Made by a program: the position numbers and the translations under genes
The notes under the pieces: generated by a model
What the model was told of the DNA's origin: nothing
What the model saw: the letters and a program-made list of their open reading frames with translations, nothing else
The model's database searches: none
Shown: in pieces, positions 35,538-45,575 of the stretch
How the letters are laid out: each line of letters begins with the position of its first letter
Numbering within the stretch: position 1 is the first letter of the stretch
Source of the DNA: an uncultured Myxococcales bacterium
GTDB lineage: Bacteria; Myxococcota_A; UBA9042
DNA: 64,000 bases
Reading direction: 5' to 3'
NCBI GenBank assembly: GCA_903929795.1
Contig: CAIYWC010000021.1
Coordinates: 1 to 64,000, forward strand

Positions 35538-38500
35538 GGGCAGTTCGGGATCGCGGTGTGGATGCAGTTGCCGTTCGTGGCGTTGCAGCTGTCCGCGGTG
35601 CACGCGTTGTTGTCGTTGCAGTTCTTGGCGGTGCCGGCGCAGGTGCCCGCGGTGCAGGTGTCAGCGTTGGTGCATGGATCGGCGTCGTTGCATGGCGCGC
35701 CGGTCTGCGCGGTGCCGGTGCACTTGCCGGCGGCGCAGTGGTCCTGCGTCGTGCACGCGTTGTTGTCATTGCAATTGTTCACGTTATTCGCCGTGCCTGC
35801 GCAGACGCCCGCGGTGCACGTGTCCTGGCTAGTGCAGACGTTGTTGTCGTTGCAGTTGCCGCCGGTCGCGGCCGTGTGCGTGCACGCGCCGGAGGTGGCG
35901 TCGCAGCTGTCCGTCGTGCAGGGGTTGTTGTCGTTGCACTGCGGCGCGGTACCGGCGCAGACACCGGCGGTGCACACGTCGTTGGTGGTGCACGCGTTGC
36001 CGTCATTGCACGGGACATTGCCGCCGCCACCGCCGCCGCCGCCGCCGCCGACGTTGGTGTGTTGGCAGTTGCCCGTCCCCGGCTGGCAGAAGTCGTTGGT
36101 GCAGCTGTTGCCGTCGTCGCAGCTCTTGGCGACGCCGCCGGTGCAGGTCCCGATCTGACACGCTTCGCCGGTCGTGCAGGCGTTGTTGTCATTGCAGGTC
36201 GTGCCGTTGGCGGCGTCCTTGACCGCGCAAGTGCTCGTCGTCAGGTCGCAATACGGCACAATGCACGCGTTGGCGTTGCCGGTGCACTGCGCGTCCGTCG
36301 TGCACGCGCCGCCGCAGTTCTGGATGACCGTGTGCTGGCAGCCGCCGCCAAAGCCGCCGCCACCGCCGCCGCCGCCGTTGGGGTTGCACGAATCCGCGGT
36401 GCACGGGTTGCCGTCGTCGCAGTTCAGTACCGTGCCGGCGCAGACGCCCGCGGTGCAGACGTCCTGGTTGGTGCAGGCGTTGCCGTCGTTGCAGGCGCTG
36501 CCGGTCGACGCGGTGTGGGTGCAGCTGCCGGTCGTGGCGTCGCAGGCGTCGGCCGTGCACGCGTTGTTGTCGTTGCAGTTGGGCGCGGTGCCGGTGCACG
36601 TGCCGTTCTGGCAGTGATCCGCGGTCGTGCAGAGGTTATTGTCGTTGCAAGTCGTGGTGTTCTGCAGGTTGACGACAGCGCAGGTCAGCAGCTGCAGGTT
36701 GCAGGTCTGCGTCGTGCACGCGTTGCCGGTGCTGGGGCAGTCGGCGTTGGTCGCGCAGTTGCCGCCGCAGCCGGCGATCGGCGTGTTCAGGCACGCGCCG
36801 GTGATCACGTCGCAGCTGTCCGCCGTGCAGTTGTTCTGGTCGTTGCAGTTCTTGGCGTTGCCGGGCGTGCAGGTGCCGTTTGTGCAGCGGTCGTTGGTCG
36901 TGCAGGCGTTGCCGTCCGAGCACGCGTTGCCACCGCCAAAGCCACCGCCGCCGATGGGCGTGAACACGCAGTTCCCGGTGTTGGCGTTGCAGGTGTCGTT
37001 CGTGCACTGGTTGCCGTCGTTGCAGACCTTGGCGCCGCTGCCGATGCAGGTGCCGCCGGTGCACGCGCTGGCCGATGTGCACGCGTTCTTGTCGTCGCAC
37101 ACCGTGCCGTCGGTCTTGACCACGGAGCTGCAGGTCGACGTCGTCAGGTTGCAGAACGCCTGGACGCACGTGTTGGCGGGCGCGGGGCAATCGGCGTCAG
37201 TGGCGCAGAAGTTGCCGCAGCCGGCAATGGGCGTGAACACGCAGTTACCATTGTTTTGATTGCAAGAATCCGCGGTGCAGCTGTTCGAGTCGTTGCACAC
37301 CTTGACCGGTCCGCCGACGCACGCGCCGTTCGCGCACTGGTCGCCGGTTGTGCACGCGTTGCCGTCCGTGCAGTTCAGCGTGTTGTTCGTGTGCGTGCAG
37401 GTGCCCGTCGTCGGGTCGCAGCCATCATTGGTGCAGACCAGGTTGTCGTTGCAGTTCACGGGCGCGGTGCCTTCGCACACGCCGTTGAAGCAGACGTCGG
37501 TCTTGGTGCACGCGTTGTTGTCGTTGCACGCGGTCGCGTTGGCGACCGGCTTGGCGGAACAAGTGGCGCCCGCGGTGCAGTAATTCACCAGGCAGACGTC
37601 CGTGGACGTGCCGCAATCGGCGTCCACTTTGCAGGCGTTGCTGCAGCCGGCGATGGCCGTGTGCGTGCAGGCGCCGCTCGTGGCGTCGCAAGCGTCAGTC
37701 GTGCAGCTGTTGAAGTCGTTGCAGTCCTTCGCGACGCCGCCCGTGCACGCGCCCGCGACGCACGCGTCCGCGCTGGTGCACGGGTTATTGTCGTTGCACA
37801 CCACGTTGTTCAGCGCGTTGTTTGTGCAGGCGCCGGTGGTGGCGTTGCACTGGTCGGTCGTGCACGGGTTGTTGTCGTTGCACGTGTTGGTCGTGCCGCC
37901 GGTGCAGTTGCCGCCCGCGTTGCAGGTCTCGCCGGTGCGACAGGCGTTGCCGCTGCTGCACGTCGTGCCCTGGGCCAACGGCGCGCTGCCGCACTGGTTG
38001 GTCGCCAGGTTGCAGGTCGCCGCGCGGCAGGTGTTCGACGGCGTCGGGCAGTCGCTGTTTTTCAAGCAGAATCCGCCGCAGCCGCTCAGCGCGGTGTTCA
38101 CGCAGGCGCCGGTCGTGGCGTCGCAGCTATCCGCGGTGCAGGCGTTGTTGTCGTTGCAGTTCTTGGCGGTGCCGGTGCACTTGCCAGCGACGCACGCGTC
38201 CGCGGTTGTGCACAGGCTGCCGTCGTTGCAGGTCGCGGTGTTGTTGGTGTGCGTGCAGCCGTTGATCGGGTCGCAGGCATCGTCGGTGCAGACGTTGCCA
38301 TCGTCGCAGTTCTTGGCGATGCCGGGCGTGCAGACGGTCGCGGCGCAGACGTCGCCCTCGGTGCAAACGTTGCCGTCGTCGCAGGCCAGCGAATTCGCCG
38401 TGTGCAGGCAGCCGCCGGTCAGATCGCACGCGTCATTGGTGCAGACATTGCCGTCATCGCACGACGGCGTGGTGCCCACGCAGACGCCGCCCTGGCACGC

Positions 38501-40852
38501 GTCGTTGGTTGTGCACGCGTTGTGGTCGTTACACGCCGCGGTGTTGGGCGTGTAGACGCAGCCGCCGGTGGCGTCGCAACTGTCCGTGGTGCACGGGTTG
38601 TTGTCGTCGCAGACCACGTTGGGCGTGCCGGCGCAGGTGCCAGCGGTGCACAGGTCGTTGGTCGTGCAGGCGCTCTTGTCGTTGCACGGCGTGGCGTCGG
38701 CGGCGGCGACGTCGCTGCACTTGCCGGTGGCCGGCGCGCAGGTGTTGACCTGACACTCGACGCCGCTGGAGGCGCAGGCGACGACAGTCGCGGCATCGAC
38801 AACGCACTTGCTGGCGGCGCAAATCAGCGTGCCGTTGCAGAGGTTGCCGTCTTCGAACTTTGCGCAATCGCTGGTGATCGTGCAGGCGCAGCTGCCGGTG
38901 CCCGGCTTGCATGCGCCGTTGGCGCAGACGTCCCCGGTGGTGCACGCGTTGCCATCGCTACACGGCAACGTATTCGCCGCGAACACGCAACCGCTGGCTT
39001 TGCTGCAGGAATCCGTCGTGCACGGGTTGCCGTCGTCGCAGACGATGCTGCCGGCACCGACGCAGGTGCCCGCGGTGCAGACGTCGCCGGTTGTGCACGG
39101 GTTGCCGTCGTCGCAACCGATGTCCGTCGCGGCGGCTGGCAAGTGCACGCAACCAGTGGCCACGTCGCAGGAATCCGCCGTGCAGGGGTTCGAGTCGTCG
39201 CACGTGTTCGGCGCGCCGGTGCAGGTGCCGTCGTAACACGCGTCGTTCACGGTGCAGACCGAGCCGTCGTCGCAGCTGCCAGCCTGCGGCGTGTTCACGC
39301 ACATGCCGGTCACTGTGTCGCAGCCATCGAGGGTGCACGGGTTCTTGTCGTCGCAGTTCTTCAACGCGCCGCTCGCGCATGCGCCCGCCGCGCACGCGTC
39401 GGGACCGGTGCACAGGTTACCGTCTTCGCACGCGCTCGTGTTGTTCACGTGGACGCAGCCGGTGGCGGGCGCGCACGAGTCGTCGGTGCAGATGTTGTTG
39501 TCGTCGCACACGACCGTCTGGCCGGTGCAGAGCCCGACCACGCAGCTGTCGCCGTCCGTGCAGGCGTTGGCGTCGGTGCAGCTGGCGCCATCGGCGAGGG
39601 CAAACGCCACGCAGTTGCCGCTGGCCGGGTCGCACGATGCGGTCTGGCAGGCGCTGGGCGCGGCGCAGGTCACAACCGTGCCGCCGACGCAGGTTCCGGC
39701 GTTGCACATGTCGCTGACGGTGCACAGGTTGCCGTCGTCGCAGGCGGAGCCGTTCGGGTTGGGGGTCGAGCTGCAGCCCGCGGTCGGATCGCAGCTGTCG
39801 GTCGTGCAGGGGTTGCCGTCGTTGCAGACCACCGCCGTGCCCTTGCACGCGCCGTTGACGCAGGCGTCATTGTCCGTGCAGGCGCTGCCGTCCGTGCACG
39901 CGCCGGTGCTGATCGGCGCGTGGCTGCAAGCGCCCAGCGTGGTGTCGCAGGCGTCGGTCGTGCAGGGGTTGTTGTCATCGCAGGACGCCGCGCCAACCTG
40001 CTGGCACTTGCCCGCGGTGCACGTGCCGGTGGCGCAGAACACGCCGGCGACATCGCACGAGCCGCCGGTCGCCGCCGTGTGCGCGCACGCGCCGTTGGTG
40101 CAGGCGTCGGTCGTGCAGGCCTCGCCATCGTCGCAGCTGACGTTTTCGTCGGTCTGGCCGTTGCAGTTGTCGTCCTTGCCGTTGCACGTTTCGGTCGCCG
40201 GAGCGGGTGCGTTGCAGGCAGTCAGGCCAGAGGTGACGCAAACGCGCTTGCCGCTGCAGGTGCCAAACGCGTTGGTGGCGGAGCACGGCGTCGACAAGCC
40301 TGCGGCGATCGCGCTGGCGGAGCAATTCGTGCATTCGCCGGAGCCGATTTTGCCCTGGTCCATCGGACGGCACACCTGCGCGCTGACGCCAGACGTCACG
40401 TCCGTGGCAAGCTCCAACACGAAGCCCTCGGGGCAATCGGGGCCGACCGAGGCGCAGAAGCTGCCGCCCGACGCCTGCGCCACGCAGAGCCCGCCGTCGC
40501 AGGTGCTCGCGTCGGTGCAGGGATCGCACAAATGCTGATCTTTCGCGGTGTTGGTCGCCGCATCCGCCGTGTCGACCGCATCGCCCGTCGTGTCGGCCCC
40601 GTCCGCGATCGCGGCGTCCGTGCCGGCTGCGTCCGTGCCGGCTGCGTCCGTGCCCGCGGCATCCTTGGTCGCGATGTCGCCGAGCGCGTCGGCGTCCGTC
40701 ACCGTGGTGCTGATGTCGGCGTCGTCGCCGCTCACCGCGTCGGCCAAGCTGGCGCCCGCGACAGCGGAGTCGTCACCGCAACCGACGGCGAGAACCGTCA
40801 GCACCGCGAAAAGGCCGAAAACCGAAGCAAGACGACAACTAGGCAGAGACAT
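35534..40852 (-). CDS. Giant Cys-rich lipoprotein with about 45 Dictyostelium-type repeats
   Basis: A 1772-residue predicted lipoprotein (lipobox AVGC, Cys25). After an Asp/Ala/Thr-rich linker and a Cys-rich domain comes CNGKDDNCNGQTDEN, a MopE-like metal motif. The rest is built of about 45 units of the form CxDxNxCTxDxC with about 20-25-residue spacing, the Dicty_CTDC type. Several spacers hold poly-Gly runs (8-10 Gly) at the same place, coded by short GCC/GGC microsatellites. Expected to be rigid and disulfide-bonded on the cell surface. ATG at 40852 follows CAGGAG. Long frames also exist on the opposite strand but are a result of codon bias. Confidence 0.92.
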   Translation of the reverse strand: MSLPSCRLASVFGLFAVLTVLAVGCGDDSAVAGASLADAVSGDDADISTTVTDADALGDIATKDAAGTDAAGTDAAGTDAAIADGADTTGDAVDTADAATNTAKDQHLCDPCTDASTCDGGLCVAQASGGSFCASVGPDCPEGFVLELATDVTSGVSAQVCRPMDQGKIGSGECTNCSASAIAAGLSTPCSATNAFGTCSGKRVCVTSGLTACNAPAPATETCNGKDDNCNGQTDENVSCDDGEACTTDACTNGACAHTAATGGSCDVAGVFCATGTCTAGKCQQVGAASCDDNNPCTTDACDTTLGACSHAPISTGACTDGSACTDNDACVNGACKGTAVVCNDGNPCTTDSCDPTAGCSSTPNPNGSACDDGNLCTVSDMCNAGTCVGGTVVTCAAPSACQTASCDPASGNCVAFALADGASCTDANACTDGDSCVVGLCTGQTVVCDDNNICTDDSCAPATGCVHVNNTSACEDGNLCTGPDACAAGACASGALKNCDDKNPCTLDGCDTVTGMCVNTPQAGSCDDGSVCTVNDACYDGTCTGAPNTCDDSNPCTADSCDVATGCVHLPAAATDIGCDDGNPCTTGDVCTAGTCVGAGSIVCDDGNPCTTDSCSKASGCVFAANTLPCSDGNACTTGDVCANGACKPGTGSCACTITSDCAKFEDGNLCNGTLICAASKCVVDAATVVACASSGVECQVNTCAPATGKCSDVAAADATPCNDKSACTTNDLCTAGTCAGTPNVVCDDNNPCTTDSCDATGGCVYTPNTAACNDHNACTTNDACQGGVCVGTTPSCDDGNVCTNDACDLTGGCLHTANSLACDDGNVCTEGDVCAATVCTPGIAKNCDDGNVCTDDACDPINGCTHTNNTATCNDGSLCTTADACVAGKCTGTAKNCNDNNACTADSCDATTGACVNTALSGCGGFCLKNSDCPTPSNTCRAATCNLATNQCGSAPLAQGTTCSSGNACRTGETCNAGGNCTGGTTNTCNDNNPCTTDQCNATTGACTNNALNNVVCNDNNPCTSADACVAGACTGGVAKDCNDFNSCTTDACDATSGACTHTAIAGCSNACKVDADCGTSTDVCLVNYCTAGATCSAKPVANATACNDNNACTKTDVCFNGVCEGTAPVNCNDNLVCTNDGCDPTTGTCTHTNNTLNCTDGNACTTGDQCANGACVGGPVKVCNDSNSCTADSCNQNNGNCVFTPIAGCGNFCATDADCPAPANTCVQAFCNLTTSTCSSVVKTDGTVCDDKNACTSASACTGGTCIGSGAKVCNDGNQCTNDTCNANTGNCVFTPIGGGGFGGGNACSDGNACTTNDRCTNGTCTPGNAKNCNDQNNCTADSCDVITGACLNTPIAGCGGNCATNADCPSTGNACTTQTCNLQLLTCAVVNLQNTTTCNDNNLCTTADHCQNGTCTGTAPNCNDNNACTADACDATTGSCTHTASTGSACNDGNACTNQDVCTAGVCAGTVLNCDDGNPCTADSCNPNGGGGGGGGFGGGCQHTVIQNCGGACTTDAQCTGNANACIVPYCDLTTSTCAVKDAANGTTCNDNNACTTGEACQIGTCTGGVAKSCDDGNSCTNDFCQPGTGNCQHTNVGGGGGGGGGGNVPCNDGNACTTNDVCTAGVCAGTAPQCNDNNPCTTDSCDATSGACTHTAATGGNCNDNNVCTSQDTCTAGVCAGTANNVNNCNDNNACTTQDHCAAGKCTGTAQTGAPCNDADPCTNADTCTAGTCAGTAKNCNDNNACTADSCNATNGNCIHTAIPNCP

Positions 40853-40994
40853 GGCGGCTCCTGAAACAGCGAATGGGACAAGCGGCCGCAACGTAGCAAA
40901 TCCGCTTGGACATTCGCCACAGGATCGCCGCGCGATGCGAGCGCGCCAAGCACTTTTTACAATTGGACACAGAGTCGCGCCGTTGCCCCGGCGG

Positions 40995-42155
40995 CTACCG
41001 GATCGCCACGAGCCAGTGCATCTGGTGCTTTTCCACGTCGTCCCAGCGCCAGACGTTGTCCTCGCCCTTGCTGTCCGCCACACCTTTCTTGTTGCGATTC
41101 GCGGCGTCATAGCTCCAGTGGTGACTCGGGTCCGTGCCGGGCTTGAGCGTGATGACGCCGTACGGATCATCCACCGTCAGCCCGCTGTCCGAGACGCCCT
41201 GGGTGCGCACGATGTGGCCGCCGATGCTCATCAGGAACGCGTAGCCCGTGCGCAAGTACGCGTCGCGCCACTTGAACCAGTCGGCCCGCGTCGTCATCTT
41301 GTCGGAAAAAACGTACTTGTAGTTCTGCGCGCCTGCGGCCTTGGCGAGGCTCTCCAGCGCGGCGCCGGTCGTGCGGTCGCCATATTTGTTCTTGATGCGC
41401 AGCGCCTCCAGATAGTCCGCAAACTGCGCGTAGGACTTGCCGTCCAGCGCCCCCGGATTCTTGATGCCGATATTTTCCAGGCACATCGCCAGCGACGTCA
41501 GGTTGCACATGTTGTCCTGATTGGCGCCCTCGGTCGTGCTCTGGTTGTCGCGCTGGCTGTGGTATTCGCCCTTGGTTTGCAGCGCCTCGAACAAATCACC
41601 TTGCCGTTCATGCGGTTCCTTGGCGACCAGCGCGCGGGCGCTCTTTACTTCGTCCGGCGTCAGGCGCGGCTTGGCCAGCAGCGTCGCCAGTGCCGGCTGC
41701 GACGCCGCCGGGTCCGCGAGCGCCGGGTGCGGCGGCGCGTCCAGCTTCGGTTGCTGCACCGCGACAGCCGCGGCGCCCGCCTCCGCAGCAAAACGCACGT
41801 ACGGCTTGGCGACAAAGCCGACGCCGTCGATGAACCGCACGCCCAGCCAGCCCGGCAGATCGGCCGTCACCGCCAGCACATCGCCCTGATGCGCAACGCC
41901 GAGCTTGGCGCCCGCCACCGCGGCCTGCGCGCGCACGTTCAGCGCGGACGCCGTCACCGTCGCCTTGCCCAGAACGGCCGGCGCGGCCGCCGCACGCTGG
42001 CCGGCGTAGCCGTTGCCCGGAGGCTGAGTCGCCTGTTTCTGCGCGGCATAGCCCGCGACTCCGGACGGCTCCGGCGCAGGCGCGGGCTCAGCTGCGGGCG
42101 CCGGCGCGGGCGGAGCTTGCAGAACCGTATTGCGCAGTTGCGGATCCCGGTACAT
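40995..42155 (-). CDS. SH3b plus C39-like cysteine peptidase
   Basis: A 386-residue protein. Pro/Ala-rich N-terminus, an SH3b-like domain (about 80-135, LNVRAQAAVAGAKLGVAHQGD), then a papain-fold C39-like domain with the active Cys in QDNMCNLTSLAMCLE and a catalytic His in GGHIVRTQGV with VDDPYG. No signal peptide was found. It could cleave peptides or peptidoglycan cross-links, as SH3b often targets cell walls. Starts at 42155 or 42209 are possible; 42155 has GGGACAG before it. Confidence 0.72.
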   Translation of the reverse strand: MYRDPQLRNTVLQAPPAPAPAAEPAPAPEPSGVAGYAAQKQATQPPGNGYAGQRAAAAPAVLGKATVTASALNVRAQAAVAGAKLGVAHQGDVLAVTADLPGWLGVRFIDGVGFVAKPYVRFAAEAGAAAVAVQQPKLDAPPHPALADPAASQPALATLLAKPRLTPDEVKSARALVAKEPHERQGDLFEALQTKGEYHSQRDNQSTTEGANQDNMCNLTSLAMCLENIGIKNPGALDGKSYAQFADYLEALRIKNKYGDRTTGAALESLAKAAGAQNYKYVFSDKMTTRADWFKWRDAYLRTGYAFLMSIGGHIVRTQGVSDSGLTVDDPYGVITLKPGTDPSHHWSYDAANRNKKGVADSKGEDNVWRWDDVEKHQMHWLVAIR

Positions 42156-42266
42156 CGCGCTGTCCCTGGCGCGCAGATGACGCGACGCCCCATGTGCATT
42201 CAAGCGCACCGGCCGCGCGCTGTCGAGCCGCCAGCGCCGCGGTGGGGTGTGCAGACTCCAGCCGAT

Positions 42267-43226
42267 TCAAGGTGTCGGAACACGCATCGCCAGCTTGCGG
42301 ACCAGCGTGTCCGCGACACCGGGACGGTTCCACGGGCATACGGCGAGGCAGATCGCGCAGCCCTGGTGTTCGTTGAAAAACGGTAAGCAGCGGTCGAAAT
42401 CGACATACCAACGCAGCTCGCCGCGGACCAGCTGCTTGTCCGCCCGGATCGCCAGCGGCGGGCAGGCGTTGGTGCAGGCTTGACAGCGGTGGCAATAGTC
42501 GTCGGCGCCAAAAACATCCGGCGTGTCCGGGACAAGCGGCACGTCCGTCAGCACGCACGCCAGGCGAAAGTTGGAGCCCAGCGTCCGGTTGATGAGCGAT
42601 CCGTGCTTGCCCAGCTCGCCCAGCCCCGCGGCGATCGCGGCGGGCACCAACAGCAGCGGGTGCGCCATCGGACCGCCGTGCGGCACGGCGTCGTGGCCCT
42701 GCTCGCGCAGCAAGCCGGCCAGACCCTTGGCGGCGCGAATACCGCGCGCGTATTGGCGGATCACCTCGGCCGCCGCGGTTTCCTGCGGCGCGGTGCGCAA
42801 CGCCTCCCAGTCGTGGGCCACGCCAAGCACGATCACCCAGCGCTGCAGGACCTTATGACCTTCAAAAACCCACTGCGGCTGCACCTGCGCGATGCCCACG
42901 ACGTCCGCGCCGGCCGCCAGCGCCGCCGCCTTCACCGCCTGCGACCACTCCGCCGGGCTGCACTGCACCGGCTGGGCGGCCACCGGCGGCAGCGCCAGCT
43001 CCAAAGCCGCCTGACGCTCCTGACGCGCCGCCATCACCAGCGGCGTCGTCCGCTTGATGAACCACAGCTGCAGGGGACCGTGCGGCGTCACGTCCGGCGC
43101 GTGCCAATAGATCGGCGACGGCCGTCGCGCCCGCGCCTCTCCCAAGCCATTGATCGTATTACCCGATTGCGGCGGCCACAGGGCGACCTGCTCAGCGCTT
43201 GGGGTCCACGGCGGATGGCGTTTCAT
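42267..43226 (-). CDS. Reductive dehalogenase/QueG-like iron-sulfur protein
   Basis: A 319-residue protein. The C-terminal half has GLGELGKHGSLINRTLGSNFRLACVLTDVPL, typical of the corrinoid-binding reductive dehalogenase family, then two Cys clusters, CHRCQACTNACPP and CAICLAVCPW, for 4Fe-4S centres. No Tat signal is seen, so it is probably cytosolic and possibly not a true respiratory dehalogenase. QueG-type enzymes are about this size. The substrate is unknown. Confidence 0.7.
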   Translation of the reverse strand: MKRHPPWTPSAEQVALWPPQSGNTINGLGEARARRPSPIYWHAPDVTPHGPLQLWFIKRTTPLVMAARQERQAALELALPPVAAQPVQCSPAEWSQAVKAAALAAGADVVGIAQVQPQWVFEGHKVLQRWVIVLGVAHDWEALRTAPQETAAAEVIRQYARGIRAAKGLAGLLREQGHDAVPHGGPMAHPLLLVPAAIAAGLGELGKHGSLINRTLGSNFRLACVLTDVPLVPDTPDVFGADDYCHRCQACTNACPPLAIRADKQLVRGELRWYVDFDRCLPFFNEHQGCAICLAVCPWNRPGVADTLVRKLAMRVPTP

Positions 43227-43336
43227 CGGCTTCCTTCGGGCGCGTGCAGGTCACGGCAGATCAGACGGCTGGGGTCCCGTCAGTGTCGAGCCCGCGCCTG
43301 CACCTGGTCAAGCGGCAATTTCTTCGCCACGCGCCT

Positions 43337-43892
43337 TCAGTGGATCGACGGTCGTTCATGTCGCGCCCGGGCCGCCTCATACGCCGCGAGCCGCTGCGCG
43401 CGGTCCAGCGCCAGCGAGCGGTGGATGCGGTTGAGGTACAAAATGTACGCGACCGGCGCCAGCAGGCAGGCGATAAACGACAAGGTCGGAAAGGGCGAAC
43501 AGCACCGTGCCGTAGCACTGCTGCGCGAGCTCCAGGCTGGGATAGTGGATCAGCAAGCTCGCGCAGAACGGCAACAGGCCGACAAACATCAGGAAAATGA
43601 CGTTCAGCCAGACCAGACCATGGTCGACGCGCTCGACGAAGCTGAACAGTCGGCGGTGGCCGGTCCAGAAAAAGCCGGTGAAGAGAAAGCTGACCATGTA
43701 GAGCAGCAGCGTCTGCTCGCCGTGCTCGACAAACCACAGCTCCAGGTTGTGCGCGCTCATCGCCGCCGGCACGTGGATTTCCAGCACGAGGATCGTCATC
43801 ACGATGGCAAAGACGCCATCGGTCAACGTCAGCACGCGCATCGGCTCTTCATGCGGCGCGACGCGGGACGGATGTTCGCCAGTCTCCTGCAC
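43337..43892 (-). pseudogene. TMEM175/DUF1211 family gene with a one-base frameshift
   Basis: GTG at 43892 (GGGAGG six bases before it) opens a DUF1211-type membrane protein: RVLTLTDGVFAIVMTILVLEI and FWTGHRRLFSFVERVDHGL. The intact frame fails near 43485-43500, at FALS, where an extra base is needed to continue as TLSFIACLLAPVAYILYLNR to the stop at 43337. The total length of 556 is 3n+1, which fits one added base. It may be a sequencing error, a real pseudogene, or slippage. Family members can be potassium channels. Confidence 0.75.
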
Positions 43893-44279
43893 GGGTTGCC
43901 TCCCTGACGGGCGCCGCCACTTCCGCTGGCCCGTGATCGCACGCCATCTGGCCGCCGACGCCCGGGGAACAGCGCTCTGCTCGCAATCACCGTGGGGTTC
44001 ATGCAGCAGCCATGCCAAGATCGGCAGCTGCCGCGGACACCGCTCACCGCTTGCTTTTCGCGCGGCCGCTGCCGCTGGTGGCCCCTTGTCCGCAGTGGAA
44101 ATTCGCCGGGTCTGGCTGAAAAACTTCACGGAGCGACGGGCCGCGGTTGTTTCCGACAGCCAACAGTGCGGCAAGGTCAAGCCCGTCGTGCTACTTGGCT
44201 GCCCGCGCACTGGCGCCGCGTGGGGCCGCCGGCCATCCGCTTGCAGGGCCCCCGCCCGCGGGCTACGCTGATCGCCGCG
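43893..44279. other. Intergenic region
   Basis: No reading frame with homology or ribosome site was found between the TMEM175 gene and the Rieske oxygenase. The frame of the oxygenase continues upstream without homology. Promoters for both directions are presumably here. Confidence 0.4.
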
Positions 44280-45506
44280 ATGCCACAAGCCCTCCCGACG
44301 CCGTGCACCCTGATCCCCGCCAGCCGTTACACGTCCGCCGCGTGGATGGCGCTCGAAACGACGCGCCTGTGGCCGCGCGCCTGGCTCTTTGTTTGTTTCT
44401 CATCGGACATCGCGCAGGCGGGCGAGCGCCAAGTCCTGGACATCGGCAGCGAAAGCGCCGTCGCGATTCGCGGCGAGGACGGCGCGGTCCGCGCGTTCCA
44501 CAACGTCTGCCCGCACCGCGGCATGCGCCTGTGCGACAACGGCGCCGCGGCATCGCGCAACGTGCGCTGCGCGTATCACCACTGGACGTGGCGGCCCGAC
44601 GGCAAGCTGCTCTCCTGGCCCGATGGCACGCATTTTGACGCGCCGCCCGGCGACATTGCGCTGCGGCCGCTGGCCTGTGAAGAGCGGTTCGGTTTGGTGT
44701 GGCTGTGTCTGGGCATGCCCGCGATGCCGCTGGACGAATTCCTCGCGCCGGTCGCCGACACGCTGCGCCGCCACCGCCTGGATCGCTGGGTGCGCTGCGA
44801 CGACATCACGCTGACGGTGCCGGCGAACTGGAAGACATCGGCCGATGTCTCCAATGAAATCTATCATATCCGCACGATCCACCCGGAAGTGCTGCCGATC
44901 ATGAACGACGCGACGGGCACCGTTGAATCGTTGGGGCCGCACTCGCGCACGACGGTGCATTTTGGCGAACCAAGCCCGCACATGACGGCCAGCGCGCCGT
45001 TTGACGAGACGATGCGCGCCTGGCAGGAGTCGATCGGCATCCAGCCGGCGCTGGACCCGCGGGCCCCACACCTGCGCGCGCGCCTGCAGGCGGCCCAGCG
45101 CGCGCGCGGCGCAGCGCAAAAGCTGCCGTGGAATCTGCTGAACGATTCGGAATTGCTGGATAATGTGCAGCTGAATCTTTTTCCCAACACCCAGATCAAC
45201 CTCTACGCCCACCGTGTCCAGATCTACCGGCATCGGCCCACCGGCGACACGCCGCACGAGATGGCGTTTGACCAGCTTGCCTACCGGCCGCTGCGCGAAG
45301 ACGAGGCGCGTCCGGCTCTGCCGCCGCACAAGCAAGCCGATGGCCGCACGGCGCAGCAGGGCGCGATGATGGCGATCGACATCGCGATGGTCATCGGGCT
45401 GCAGCGCGGCATGCGGTCGTCGGCGTGCGAAGGCCTGCGGCTGACGGCCGAAGAAGCGGCGATCCTGCACCTGCACCGGGCGCTGGACGCCTGGGTGTTT
45501 GCCTAG
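44280..45506 (+). CDS. Rieske aromatic-ring hydroxylating oxygenase alpha subunit
   Basis: A 408-residue Rieske non-haem iron oxygenase. The cluster ligands are in CPHRGMRLC and CAYHHWTW, and the mononuclear iron site is around ADVSNEIYHIRTIHPE. These enzymes add oxygen to aromatic rings, carnitine or similar substrates and need a ferredoxin/reductase partner; the Rieske ferredoxin at 18455 is not close. ATG at 44280. The substrate is not predictable. It is followed by an ABC-F gene after 69 bases. Confidence 0.85.
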   Translation: MPQALPTPCTLIPASRYTSAAWMALETTRLWPRAWLFVCFSSDIAQAGERQVLDIGSESAVAIRGEDGAVRAFHNVCPHRGMRLCDNGAAASRNVRCAYHHWTWRPDGKLLSWPDGTHFDAPPGDIALRPLACEERFGLVWLCLGMPAMPLDEFLAPVADTLRRHRLDRWVRCDDITLTVPANWKTSADVSNEIYHIRTIHPEVLPIMNDATGTVESLGPHSRTTVHFGEPSPHMTASAPFDETMRAWQESIGIQPALDPRAPHLRARLQAAQRARGAAQKLPWNLLNDSELLDNVQLNLFPNTQINLYAHRVQIYRHRPTGDTPHEMAFDQLAYRPLREDEARPALPPHKQADGRTAQQGAMMAIDIAMVIGLQRGMRSSACEGLRLTAEEAAILHLHRALDAWVFA

Positions 45507-45575
45507 GCGCGTCGCGGAAGACCTCCGGCGCGTTTTGCCCATCCCTCTTGCCAGCCCGCCCACCGGATCCACGCC

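Noticed and set aside
35558-40864. A 1768-codon open frame antisense to the Cys-repeat gene
   Set aside because: It mirrors the repeat codon pattern of the real gene and has no recognisable domain or start signals.
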